Source: Gammaproteobacteria bacterium
GTDB taxonomy: Bacteria; Pseudomonadota; Gammaproteobacteria; Steroidobacterales; JABDKV01
Assembly: GCA_029862165.1 (NCBI GenBank)
Contig: JAOTXU010000009.1
Location: 1 to 64,000 of the forward strand
DNA length: 64,000 bases
Direction: 5' to 3'
A program made the translations under genes and the position numbers. Below, piece after piece: positions 27,266-35,851 of the stretch. How positions within the stretch are numbered: the stretch's first letter is position 1; each line of letters opens with the position of its first letter. Under the pieces are notes generated by a model. That model had not been told where the DNA came from and did not search any database. It saw only the letters and a program-made list of their open reading frames with translations.

Positions 27266-28356
27266 TTTTGCGCTCCCAGGTGGCGTGCCCGTGTAAGTGT
27301 GCGGGCAGGTTCGGTTTCGGGCAAGTCGCCAGGGTCCCAGGCGCTTAGCGCTCTCTCGACTATCGCGGCCAGGCAGCGGATGTGATCCGCACGGTCGTTG
27401 AGCGCGGGTATATATGTCAGGCTGCTACCCCCGCTGTCGAGAAATAATGCCCGATAGCGTAGCGCCACCTCTTCCAGCGTCTCGAGGCAGTCCGCAGCGA
27501 AACCGGGGCAGACGACATCGACGTCCGTAACCCCGGATTTGGCCCATTCCGGCAGCAGTTCGTCGGTATAGGGCCGAAGCCACTCTTCGCGGCCGAGCCG
27601 CGACTGGAATGCGATAGCCCAGTCATCATCTCCAAGCTGCAGTTTTTCGGCTACCAGTCGCGCGGTCTTGTGACAAAGACAGTGGTAGGGATCGCCATTT
27701 TGCAAATAGCGTTTGGGAATACCGTGAAAGGACAAAAGCAGTCGCGCGGTCCTGCCGGAGCCTGCCCGATGTTCGCGAATACTGGCGGCAAGTGCATCGA
27801 TATAGGCCGGGTTGTCGTGATAGCCATCGATGAAGTGCAGCGCCGGCACACGGCGTCTTTTCTCTAGCTGTCGATTGACTTCGTCAAAGGTCGATGCGGT
27901 CGTGGTCGCCGAGTACTGCGGGTACAAGGGCAGCACCAGCAGCCGTGTACAATTCGCCGCAGCCAGGCGTTCCAGCGCGCTGGCAATCGAAGGTTGCGCG
28001 TAACGCATGCCCACTTCAATGTGTAACGGGGTGTTGACTCGATCGTCGAGTAACGAGGCAAGCCCGTCGCGCTGACGCATCGTGTTAACCAGCAACGGTG
28101 AACCCTCATCAGTCCATACCTTTGCATAAGCCTTGGCAGATTGCCTGGGCCGGGTACGCAAAATGAAGCCGTGGAGTACAAGCCACCAGATGGGCCGAGG
28201 AACATCTACCACACGCGGGTCCCACAGGAATTCAGCCAGATATCGGCGCACTGCGGTGCTCGTCGGTGCGGCCGGTGTGCCCAGGTTGCTGAGCAAGACC
28301 CCTGTCGTCGGAGTACTGTCGTGGCGGAAGTCGGCATCGCCGGCGTAGCGTGGCAT
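27262..28356 (-). CDS. hemH: Ferrochelatase
   Basis: Inserts Fe2+ into protoporphyrin IX, the last step of protohaem synthesis; 364 aa. Conserved elements seen are GVLLSNLGTPAAPT, the substrate-binding LPLYPQYSATTTAS, the metal-site His in LLLSFHGIPKRYLQNGDPY, and the active-site Glu region VCPGFAADCLETLEEVALR. The C terminus is a little longer than in E. coli. The VOC and cupin genes follow in the same direction, probably one transcript. The promoter should lie in 28357-28495, where no clear box stands out. Confidence 0.95.
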   Translation of the reverse strand: MPRYAGDADFRHDSTPTTGVLLSNLGTPAAPTSTAVRRYLAEFLWDPRVVDVPRPIWWLVLHGFILRTRPRQSAKAYAKVWTDEGSPLLVNTMRQRDGLASLLDDRVNTPLHIEVGMRYAQPSIASALERLAAANCTRLLVLPLYPQYSATTTASTFDEVNRQLEKRRRVPALHFIDGYHDNPAYIDALAASIREHRAGSGRTARLLLSFHGIPKRYLQNGDPYHCLCHKTARLVAEKLQLGDDDWAIAFQSRLGREEWLRPYTDELLPEWAKSGVTDVDVVCPGFAADCLETLEEVALRYRALFLDSGGSSLTYIPALNDRADHIRCLAAIVERALSAWDPGDLPETEPARTLTRARHLGAQK

Positions 28357-28495
28357 TTAGGGCTGATCCTCTGGTCCAAACGCGCTCACCATAGCGCATG
28401 GCATGTAATGAAGGCCACTATCGGTGATAAGGCGGGCGATCAAGCCCGAATCGATCGGCCAGCTTTTGAGGTTTCTTTTATTATGATGAGTCTTG

Positions 28496-28936
28496 TCAAT
28501 CGCGTGGAACGGTCGCGAACGTGAACACTTCGCGGGACGAGCCTTCGTTGGCGAGCTGATCCAGGCGCGTTTTTGCTTCATCTACGTCGGGGTGGTGATT
28601 GGGTTCCACCCACCACAAGGCCAGACGCGGGCCGTCCATTGGTAGGAACCATTGTTCGCGGCCGAGCAGCAACTCGCGATGCTTGCTGCGAAAAACAAAG
28701 TCGCGCAATGACTGGATGTCGGACCAGACAGAGAGGTTTATCAGAGTCAGCGGGTCGTCAAAAACTCGCAGTGCGGTCGCATCGCCATCATCAGTCTGCA
28801 GTCTCCACACGAAACCCGGACTTGAGTCGGCCAGTGCGTTGATCTCGTCGAGACGACCGGCGAAGCCATGCATCACCTCGTCTTCGAGTTGTGCGCGCAT
28901 ACGACTAATATTGATCTGGGCGACGTGTTTAAGCAC
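28496..28936 (-). CDS. DUF3291 protein
   Basis: A 146-aa protein of the DUF3291 family, a dimeric alpha-beta-barrel-like fold. Family features include HVAQINISRMRAQLED at the start, SPGFVWRLQTDDGDAT and the Trp-rich NLSVWSDIQSLRDFVFRS ... LALWWVEPNHHPD. GTG 28936 matches the family N terminus; the frame is open to 29083 but there lies inside the preceding gene. It overlaps that gene by 8 bases. Related to small haem- or quinol-handling monooxygenase-like folds, but no activity can be assigned. Confidence 0.86.
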   Translation of the reverse strand: MLKHVAQINISRMRAQLEDEVMHGFAGRLDEINALADSSPGFVWRLQTDDGDATALRVFDDPLTLINLSVWSDIQSLRDFVFRSKHRELLLGREQWFLPMDGPRLALWWVEPNHHPDVDEAKTRLDQLANEGSSREVFTFATVPRD

Positions 28937-30251
28937 GGGGTCGGCGTCGATCTGGTTGTCCCGAACCCCGCAGTTTTTTGGCCTGTTCCACCCATTTGTC
29001 GCGGCGTAATCGACCCGGGAGCGAGCTGTCATGTGTGGCAAAGCGCTCGATGTCGTTATCGTCGATGTCTGCCAACTGATCAATCTGGAAAAAGCCCAAT
29101 TCGTTGAGCGTTGTCTCGAGTACCGGGCCTATGCCGTAAATCATTTTCAGATTATCTTTTTCACGCTTGGTAGTCCGTCGCCCGATACTTTTTCTCCTGG
29201 CAGACAACTTGGTCGTGATATGGTCCTTGTTCTGGCGTGACGCTTCGTATTTATGTTTCCATTCCTGCAGCTCGGCCTGGAGCTCGCGCACTTGTTGTTC
29301 GTAATAGTCGGGCGCATTCGAAAGCTGAGCTTCAGTTGCCGGTGCTCCCGACTCCCGATGTTGCTGAATTCTGATCACGTTAGCGCCGGTACGCTCTACT
29401 TCGACGGGACCGCTGTCTACAGATCGCGTTTGCGCGACTGCTTGTTCCAGCGAATAAATCTTGTTGCGCTCACGCGAGAGCTCTGCGATCAGGTCATCGA
29501 TCGACGCTTCGCGCTCGCGCAAGGCATCGTTTAGCGCCGGCAACTTCTTGCGCAGCTCCCCGAACTGCCCGCTGAGTGTTGCAAGACGCGAGTCCCGCGC
29601 CTTGAGTTCACGTTGGTAGTCCGATCCAGGAGTTTGAGCGCTCAGCTTTTCAAACTGTTGCTCACGATCACTCAGATCAGCGTGCGCCTGGTCTAATGCT
29701 CGGGTTAGCTCCTCAAGCTCGGCCTGAAGTTTGGAGGATCTTAGTTCTTGATCGCTGGTGTGCTGACGCAGCCCCGAGAATTCCGCGTTTCGGGCCAATA
29801 ACTCATCGATGCGGTGACCGCGACGAGAAAGGCTGGTTTCAAGTTTTTTAATTTGCCGTTCCAGCGTTTCTTCCTGATCGGCGGCATCGGCAATACTCGC
29901 CCGTGCATGCGAGAGTTTGCGTTTCAACTGGGCGATTCGCGTATTGCGATCGGCGATCTCCTTCTCATGCGCCGGTGTGCGATCGGCACTCAACACTTGC
30001 ACCGTTTCATCGCTTTCGCGCAGTGCCTGACGCAGCGTGTCTTGTTTTGCCTCGGCAATTTGAAGCGTCTTCGATAGCTTTTCGATACTTTGCTCGTGCT
30101 CCGACGTAGCTTCATCCAGTCTTCGGCGCCAGCGCACATCGTTGTTGTGTGACTGGCGGCCCGACAGCGATCTAAACAGATACGCGCCCACAACGATCCC
30201 AGCCACCAGCGCGACGAGCATGTAAAACCAGAACTGACCGATTGTCGGCAT
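28929..30251 (-). CDS. Membrane-anchored coiled-coil protein with helix-hairpin-helix end
   Basis: A 440-aa protein. An N-terminal transmembrane helix (about 8-27) is followed by some 300 residues of predicted coiled coil (about 36-355, interrupted near 285-305) and a C-terminal helix-hairpin-helix domain (about 369-430: MIYGIGPVLETTLNELGFFQIDQLADI). This domain occurs in ribosomal L21- and NADH-dehydrogenase-associated proteins and in Fen1-like nucleases and usually binds DNA or protein without catalysis. The layout suggests a tether between membrane and DNA or a large complex. Translation is coupled to DUF3291. No named family for the whole protein. Confidence 0.78.
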   Translation of the reverse strand: MPTIGQFWFYMLVALVAGIVVGAYLFRSLSGRQSHNNDVRWRRRLDEATSEHEQSIEKLSKTLQIAEAKQDTLRQALRESDETVQVLSADRTPAHEKEIADRNTRIAQLKRKLSHARASIADAADQEETLERQIKKLETSLSRRGHRIDELLARNAEFSGLRQHTSDQELRSSKLQAELEELTRALDQAHADLSDREQQFEKLSAQTPGSDYQRELKARDSRLATLSGQFGELRKKLPALNDALREREASIDDLIAELSRERNKIYSLEQAVAQTRSVDSGPVEVERTGANVIRIQQHRESGAPATEAQLSNAPDYYEQQVRELQAELQEWKHKYEASRQNKDHITTKLSARRKSIGRRTTKREKDNLKMIYGIGPVLETTLNELGFFQIDQLADIDDNDIERFATHDSSLPGRLRRDKWVEQAKKLRGSGQPDRRRPRA

Positions 30252-30420
30252 AGGTCTCCCAGGATGACTCAGAATCTATCAGGCATGGTCGTGCCTTATT
30301 GGGGTGTGCCCCGGCCACCGCCTTTTAGCTATGTCAACCCAATAACAGACTAGGATATTTGGCACCGTATGGGCAGTTTATTAATAGATTTTTACGAAAA
30401 ATACCGCGGCTGTCGATGAC

Positions 30421-30440
30421 GCAAGCCAGCCATGGCTTGC
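30421..30440. other. Short perfect hairpin in an intergenic region
   Basis: GCAAGCC and GGCTTGC form a 7-bp stem with a 6-base loop, about 95 bases downstream of the outer-membrane protein stop. No U tract follows on either strand, so it is not clearly a terminator. The rest of 30252-30535 shows no gene or riboswitch that I recognise. Confidence 0.3.
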
Positions 30441-30535
30441 AAATCAATAACTTTGCACCTGTTGGTCCCAGGTCTGAATTCGCCGTCTCCGCGCCACCAG
30501 GGCGCACCTGCGGGGGAAAACTTCGTCAATCATGC

Positions 30536-31819
30536 TTAAAAATATTTTGCCAGCGATAGCTGCAGATAGTCGTCATCACGCAAGCTATGCAAGGTGCTGT
30601 CAGGCTCGGTGTTGGAGAAAAAGCGTGCCTCCAGGCTAATTTTCCAGCTCTGTCCCAGCCGGCGACTGCCTTCGATCGAAGAAAAACGCTCGTTGTTATT
30701 TAAGTCAATTCCAGTGAATGCGAGCAGTTCGGTGCTCTGAACATCGTTGAACGCAAGTCGAAAACCCGTTGCAATGTCCTGGTCGGATACACTCGTGCCG
30801 AGTTTACGGTTATCACGCAAGTATTCGGCTATCAGACCGAGGTCGAGCGTAGAGTCACGCACCCCGACCAACGTATATTCAAAGCCTGCTGCCAGGGCCT
30901 GAAATGATTCGCCTTGCCCGCTGCGATTGAACGATTCCAGCTTCCACAGCCAACTGCCTTTGGTGAGTTGCAAGTCGAGACTGGTTTGTTCTATTTGATC
31001 GTAAAACGGAAAAACCGTTAAACCGGTAACGGACTGTATGAATTGAAGTGTTGGTTCGCGGCTTGTTCCGGAAAAATGCGCCAAACCGATGTCCCAATCG
31101 CCAAAGTAATGTGTCCAGCGTGCAGCTACGTCGATATGTTTTTCGCGGGCTGACGATTCATATTGAGCACGACTCTCGTCGATATAAAACGGCGGGCGGA
31201 GACGACCCTCAAGACTGGGGAAGGTGCGTTCTCGAAACCAGGGCATGAGAAACAGATCTACTGTTCCCCAGTCTCGCACGAGCGTCAGGTTTATCATCGG
31301 TTGCCCAAGTTTGTCTTCGGTGTCGACATTCTCGACAGCATCGGTTTGATTGATGATGTCGACCAGGTGGGCAGACTCGGTTACGCCCCAAAATATTTTC
31401 TTCAGCCCGACCGACAATTCCATGGTCGGATAACTCTTGCGCCAGTAAAGTTCGCGCAGATCGAAATGCGAGCGTTCGGGGTCGGCCTGGTCGATGCGCA
31501 GGAACGGCGTAACGACGAAACGTTGATTGTCGTCATCCCAGTCCCGGTAATATTCGGGTTGCATGTAGAACGAGAGATTATTGTCTTCTTGCTCTGGATC
31601 CAGCGGGCTGCTGCCAAAGGCCCGCAACTCTATGCCGGCGTCGCCCGACCAGTCGCCAGCGTATGCTGGTTGATGCAGCAAGGCGGTCCACAGCAAGATG
31701 ACTACAACTCCCTCCCCCCTTCGGGGGGAGGGTTGGGGTGGGGGTCCGACCTCGCGTAACTTTCCCCTTCGGGGTGAAGGTTGAGGTGGGCGGCCGATCT
31801 CGCGTGAGGGCCAACTCAC
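30536..31819 (-). CDS. Outer-membrane beta-barrel protein of an RND-linked cluster
   Basis: About 427 aa. The mature part (from about GDWSGDAG) is rich in alternating hydrophobic/aromatic strands and ends in Phe (SLAKYF), as outer-membrane barrels do. The hydrophobic signal core VVVILLWTALLHQPAYA is intact, but upstream of it the frame runs through two copies of a G/C-rich intergenic repeat (PPPQPSPRRGEG). The nearest plausible start is GTG 31819, 11 bases after the LolA-like gene; TTG 31696 would leave a very short signal peptide. The 5' end thus seems rebuilt by the repeat. It is the last gene of the TetR/RND/LolA-like set and may be an export partner. Confidence 0.72.
   Translation of the reverse strand: MSWPSREIGRPPQPSPRRGKLREVGPPPQPSPRRGEGVVVILLWTALLHQPAYAGDWSGDAGIELRAFGSSPLDPEQEDNNLSFYMQPEYYRDWDDDNQRFVVTPFLRIDQADPERSHFDLRELYWRKSYPTMELSVGLKKIFWGVTESAHLVDIINQTDAVENVDTEDKLGQPMINLTLVRDWGTVDLFLMPWFRERTFPSLEGRLRPPFYIDESRAQYESSAREKHIDVAARWTHYFGDWDIGLAHFSGTSREPTLQFIQSVTGLTVFPFYDQIEQTSLDLQLTKGSWLWKLESFNRSGQGESFQALAAGFEYTLVGVRDSTLDLGLIAEYLRDNRKLGTSVSDQDIATGFRLAFNDVQSTELLAFTGIDLNNNERFSSIEGSRRLGQSWKISLEARFFSNTEPDSTLHSLRDDDYLQLSLAKYF
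31710..31807. repeat. Two tandem copies of a G/C-rich palindromic repeat
   Basis: Copy 1 (about 31710-31759) has the hairpin CCCTCCCCCCTTCGGGGGGA followed by GGGTTGGGGTGGGGGTCCGA; copy 2 (about 31760-31807) is a diverged version of the same layout, and both end in CTCGCGTRA. The same family appears at 40740-40790 and 49204-49255. It overlaps the 5' end of the outer-membrane protein frame. Confidence 0.7.
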
Positions 31820-31829
31820 GAGTGTGGCC

Positions 31830-32627
31830 CTAACGCGCCTTTGCCAGGCTGTTGCGGTTGAAATCGGAATCCGAGAAACCGTTGCCGAAAACATAGTCCG
31901 TTACATCAAGCCTCGTGCTCTTTCCCGTCTGATGATTTGTCATATCCAACAAACTGGCACGCCAGTGCTTATCCAGATAGCGCTGGTACTGATCGAACAC
32001 CAGAGTTTTCAGCAACGCGTCTTTGCGATCGTAGAACTCGACCTTCCAAACACGGTATTCCTCGTGATCGATCCAGACAGTCTGTCTTGTGTAGCCGGAT
32101 TTCTTATCCACGGGCACACGTTCGATTACGTAGTGGCTACGGTCGTCAAAATCTTCGTCACGCAAGTAGCGATAAGTGTATTTATCGACTTCCTGCGAGG
32201 AAAGATCTTCGTAAGCAAATTCGCTTCCCATGAAGGGGCCGGATTTGTTGCTGGATGAAATGCGTTTCACCCGTTTTAGCGCCGGCAGGTATAGCCATTG
32301 ATCGTCGTCGCCTGTCTTGTGCGAAAAGCTTAAGAAGGCCGTGCCTTTCACATCGGCAGGATCATTGAAAATGATGAGGCTCTTGTCGCCATCATCCGCG
32401 ACTTCCAGCGCACGACTCCGCATTTGTCGCGTCGTCTCATCGCCGTGGCGGTTACGCAGTGTCATCTGCAGCGTGGAAGCTGTGTCGCCAAAACCCTGGT
32501 CGCGCGTGTCAGCCTCGATGGCGATGGCGAGCCCTCTTTCGGACGCCTCATCGGCCAGCGCCGGCGCAACGGGCGCAAACCAAGCGGCAAACAGGAGTAG
32601 TAAGGCAGCTGTGTCAGGTCGATGCAT
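31830..32627 (-). CDS. LolA-like outer-membrane lipoprotein-sorting family protein
   Basis: A 265-aa exported protein with a signal peptide (core about 8-22, APALADE). The half-barrel family signature shows in LQMTLRNRHGDETTRQMRSRALEV, the SLIIFNDPADVKGTAFLSFSH strand and WLYLPALKRVKRISSSNKSG. The family is a periplasmic LolA/LppX-type lipid-binding fold and regularly follows an RND permease, as here (14-base overlap). I infer that it carries a lipid or hydrophobic cargo between the permease and the outer membrane. Confidence 0.88.
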   Translation of the reverse strand: MHRPDTAALLLLFAAWFAPVAPALADEASERGLAIAIEADTRDQGFGDTASTLQMTLRNRHGDETTRQMRSRALEVADDGDKSLIIFNDPADVKGTAFLSFSHKTGDDDQWLYLPALKRVKRISSSNKSGPFMGSEFAYEDLSSQEVDKYTYRYLRDEDFDDRSHYVIERVPVDKKSGYTRQTVWIDHEEYRVWKVEFYDRKDALLKTLVFDQYQRYLDKHWRASLLDMTNHQTGKSTRLDVTDYVFGNGFSDSDFNRNSLAKAR

Positions 32628-34986
32628 AGATCGCTTCCTCCTCGGAATCTATTGCGGAATCACGCCGCTTGTCCAGCTTGATTAGCAACGGCGGAAGTAA
32701 AAGAAAATCGACAATCAGGGCAAGCGCAATACCGATGGCGGTTAACGAACCCATTGTTCCGTTGAGCTCGAAATCAGACATACTCAGCACGCTGAATCCG
32801 GCGATCAGGATCAGCGTAGTCACGAATAACGCCACACCAACCGTGTGAAATGCGTAACGCACCGCGTCGGTAGCAGAGTAACCGCGTTCACGGCGGGCGC
32901 GCAGGTACTTGCTCAGAAAATGAACTGTATCGTCTACGATGATGCCGAGAATCATCCCCGACACAACCGAGGCGGCAACATTGACCTGCCCAACCGCTAT
33001 GCCCCATACGCCAAAAGCCAGGCCGATAGGCAACAAATTCGGCAGCAGGCTGAGTAAGCCGATGCGCACACTGCGCAGCGCAATCAGCAGCAGCGCCGAA
33101 ATCAATACCAGCCCGAGTAAGGCGCCACCAAGCATGCTGCGGATGTTTCGTTCTGAGATATGCGAGAACATTACTGATATACCGATGCCGGTCGTGGCAA
33201 GCTCCGGCGTGTTTTCCGCGAGCCATTTCTCACTCTTCGCCACGAGCGCACGGAGTCTCACCGAGCTTAGAGACTCGGTTGTTGCAATAAACTGTGTCGC
33301 CGATTTGTCGAGGTTGAGTTGATTATTGAGGTCCAGGCCAAACGGTAGAGACAACTCATAGAGCAACAAATACTGAGCAGCCAGATCGCGCTCCTCGGGC
33401 AGCCGATACCACTCCGGATCATCGCCATGCAAAACGCGATTTAAACGCTTGAACACATCAGTCAGGCTTGTGACATGTAATACGCCCGGTTGTTGCCGAT
33501 ACCATTGTGTAAATTGTTCAAGCTGTGCCAGGAACTCAGGATCGCTGACCCCACTGCTCTCGCCGGCTGGAATGGAGTAGTGCACACGGCTGATTCCAGT
33601 CAGATTCTCGATGGTGTAGTCGGTATCGACGCGGAAGTCGATGCTCTCACCAAAATACTGAACAAATTCGTCATCGAGTTCGTTGACAGGAATAAACGCC
33701 AGGATGAGCAGGCTTACGGCGGTCATACCGATAAGCAGAGGGTTGGTCTTGCGCACCACGAAATCGCCGAATCGATCCATCCAGGCGCTGGTGCGACCGG
33801 CGCTGGCTTTTTTCCGGCAAGGCAGCACGGACAACATCGCTGGCAACAGAAAGACAGCGTAAGCGAATGCCGCCATGACACCCATCGCCGCGATATTGCC
33901 GAGATCTCTAAATGGCGGTACATCGCTGAAATTCATGGTGAGAAAACCAATTGCCGTTGTGGCACTGGTAAGAAACACCGGTTGCATGTTTATCCTCAGC
34001 GATTCTACGATGGCAGCTTGCCTGTCCTTACCGTGTCGCATCGCACTGAACATGGACACGATCAAGTGGATACAGTCGGCAACCGCAAGTGTCATGATGA
34101 CCGTGGGCGCTGCCGCCGAGGGGCTGGTTAATTGAATGCCAAACCAGCCAGCCAGGCCCATGCCGGTGGCAATTGAAAACGCAATTACCACAACAGTGGC
34201 AATAGTCGAGCTGACACAACGCACCAGCAGTAACATAGTGATGATAATGCCGAGATACATCAGTGGGACCAGTGTCGTGATGTCACGCATAGACGCCTCA
34301 AAAAAGGCGTTATTCATCACCGCTGACCCGGTGATACGCAGATCCAGTCCGGGGTAATCCGCTTCGAATTGTTCGACCACCGCTCTCGCATTTGAGATAA
34401 CGTCGCTTACCGCCCGCTGCGCCTGTGCGCTGTCCTCTTCCGGGTCTGGCATCTGTAACGCAACCGAAACACCGCTCACAGATCCGTCTGGGGAAATGAG
34501 ACGTCTCAGTAACGCGGGTTCGCTCAAGGCGACCGCACGCGCCGCAGCAATGTCTGCGGCACTCATGCTCTCTGGGTCTACAAAGAGATCGCTGACAATC
34601 AGGTCATCGAATTCTGAGCGTGTGTTTTGGAAATTGGTGATCGAGTCGACGCGCAGGGCAAAAGGCAACCGCCATGACGCGTCTGTAAGACTAACGATCG
34701 CTGTCAAAACCCCTGGTTTAAAAACCTGGCCGTCATCGGGGGTGACCGTAAACAGCAGCGTATCGTTACGAGTGTAGGTGTCCTGTATTTGATCAAAGGC
34801 CTGACGCTGCGGATTGTCTTCGCTAAAAAAGACCCGATAGTTATTATTGAAACTAAGATTTTGCGCACCATAGCCCGCGGCGACAGCGGCAATCAGCGCG
34901 GTCAGAATAACCAGCCAACGCCAGCGCAGCACCCATTGTCCATAGGCCACTACCGCATGATCTGTCCGGGTCCAGGTCTCGGTCAT
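32614..34986 (-). CDS. RND/MMPL-family transporter permease
   Basis: Inner-membrane transporter of 790 aa with about 12 transmembrane helices in two six-helix halves and two large periplasmic loops. TM1 lies at about 24-43, and the sterol-sensing-like bundle includes SPSAAAPTVIMTLAVADCIHLIV in the first half and the matching MILGIIVDDTVHFLSKYL in the second. ATG 34986 overlaps the TetR stop (ATGA); the open frame to 35076 lies inside the TetR gene. With the LolA-like and outer-membrane proteins it probably moves a lipid-like compound, as hopanoid- or mycolipid-exporting relatives do; the substrate is unknown. Confidence 0.92.
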   Translation of the reverse strand: MTETWTRTDHAVVAYGQWVLRWRWLVILTALIAAVAAGYGAQNLSFNNNYRVFFSEDNPQRQAFDQIQDTYTRNDTLLFTVTPDDGQVFKPGVLTAIVSLTDASWRLPFALRVDSITNFQNTRSEFDDLIVSDLFVDPESMSAADIAAARAVALSEPALLRRLISPDGSVSGVSVALQMPDPEEDSAQAQRAVSDVISNARAVVEQFEADYPGLDLRITGSAVMNNAFFEASMRDITTLVPLMYLGIIITMLLLVRCVSSTIATVVVIAFSIATGMGLAGWFGIQLTSPSAAAPTVIMTLAVADCIHLIVSMFSAMRHGKDRQAAIVESLRINMQPVFLTSATTAIGFLTMNFSDVPPFRDLGNIAAMGVMAAFAYAVFLLPAMLSVLPCRKKASAGRTSAWMDRFGDFVVRKTNPLLIGMTAVSLLILAFIPVNELDDEFVQYFGESIDFRVDTDYTIENLTGISRVHYSIPAGESSGVSDPEFLAQLEQFTQWYRQQPGVLHVTSLTDVFKRLNRVLHGDDPEWYRLPEERDLAAQYLLLYELSLPFGLDLNNQLNLDKSATQFIATTESLSSVRLRALVAKSEKWLAENTPELATTGIGISVMFSHISERNIRSMLGGALLGLVLISALLLIALRSVRIGLLSLLPNLLPIGLAFGVWGIAVGQVNVAASVVSGMILGIIVDDTVHFLSKYLRARRERGYSATDAVRYAFHTVGVALFVTTLILIAGFSVLSMSDFELNGTMGSLTAIGIALALIVDFLLLPPLLIKLDKRRDSAIDSEEEAIYAST

Positions 34987-35603
34987 CAGTCGGTCTCGTC
35001 CGAAGTTCGCAATGAGTTGACGTAGGTGTTCAGACCGTCGAGACAGGTATGCAGCACTTCTTCGCTGCAGGCGCACTTGGCCAGGCCATAGGCACCTTCA
35101 AATGCGGCAACGATAAAAGCGGCGGCCTCGTGCGTATCGACATCATCTCGTACCAGGCCATTAACCTGGCCCCTTTGCAACGCGTGTTCGATGACTTCGC
35201 GCCAGCGATCCAGAAAGCCATTCAATCTGTCGCGAAAGCCTTCATCCACGCCCGACATTTCCTGGGCGAGATTGTTAATGGGACAACCCAGCGATACGTC
35301 GCGCTCGATCGGAAACGACCGCTCCTCACCGATTTCGATCAGCGTATCGATAGGATTCAAGCTGTCTTCCAGCAACCGCTGCCACTTTCGTGCCGCATGC
35401 GGCACGATAATTTCGTCGACAACGGCATAACCAAGTGCCAGCTTATTCGGAAAGTGGTGGTAGAGCGCACCCTTGGTCACGCCGGTGCGGCGCAGGATAT
35501 TGTCGAGACTCGCCTTGCGAAAACCCTGTTGATAGATCTCCTCAAAGGCTGCGAGGAGGAGGGCTTCGCGAGTCTGGTCTGGATTGCGGGCCGTTTGCGC
35601 CAT
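34986..35603 (-). CDS. TetR/AcrR-family repressor
   Basis: A 205-aa regulator. The N-terminal helix-turn-helix is typical (ALLLAAFEEIYQQGFRKASL ... RTGVTKGALYHHFPNK, about 14-54); the ligand domain follows, with a Cys pair KCACSEE near 177-179. It is the first gene of the operon and overlaps the RND gene, so it very likely represses its own operon. A perfect palindrome at 35629-35650, 26 bases before the ATG, is the likely operator. Confidence 0.93.
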   Translation of the reverse strand: MAQTARNPDQTREALLLAAFEEIYQQGFRKASLDNILRRTGVTKGALYHHFPNKLALGYAVVDEIIVPHAARKWQRLLEDSLNPIDTLIEIGEERSFPIERDVSLGCPINNLAQEMSGVDEGFRDRLNGFLDRWREVIEHALQRGQVNGLVRDDVDTHEAAAFIVAAFEGAYGLAKCACSEEVLHTCLDGLNTYVNSLRTSDETD

Positions 35604-35628
35604 TAGTTCACGGTCACATGACTGACAA

Positions 35629-35650
35629 ATACATACCGACTAGTATGTAT
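35629..35650. promoter_or_regulatory. Likely TetR operator
   Basis: Inverted repeat ATACATAC (35629-35636), 6-base centre CGACTA, GTATGTAT (35643-35650), perfect over 8 bp per arm, directly upstream of the TetR gene. Size and placement suit a TetR dimer covering the operon promoter. Confidence 0.7.
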
Positions 35651-35811
35651 GTGCGTTTGGCAAAGTCAAGGAATGAGATCTTCCGTTTAATATCAACAGC
35701 TTCCGTCGCCACACGGGGAAGCGAACGCGGACATGAGGCCCAAGGACAAGCGCTTGGTGGCCGATAATGCAGCGGCAGGCCCGAAATCGGGTTTTGCTTG
35801 AGACGTCAAAT

Positions 35812-35838
35812 CGCAGGCGCGGCATCCTTGCCGCAATT
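35812..35838. repeat. Single REP-like repeat
   Basis: Core GCGCGGCATCCTTGCCGCAA matches the REP cores at 9340 and in the 330-bp units (GAGCGGCATCCTTGCCGCGA). It lies 14 bases past the stop of the symporter gene (minus strand), a usual REP position. A short CCCGA/TCGGG hairpin followed by TTTT at 35780-35795 is next to it, on the plus strand. Confidence 0.5.
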
Positions 35839-35851
35839 CCTTTGGAAGCTG

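Noticed and set aside
30252-30535. Possible riboswitch (GACGCAAGCC resembles part of a GEMM motif)
   Set aside because: The remaining conserved parts, including the tetraloop receptor and P1 pairing, are not found.
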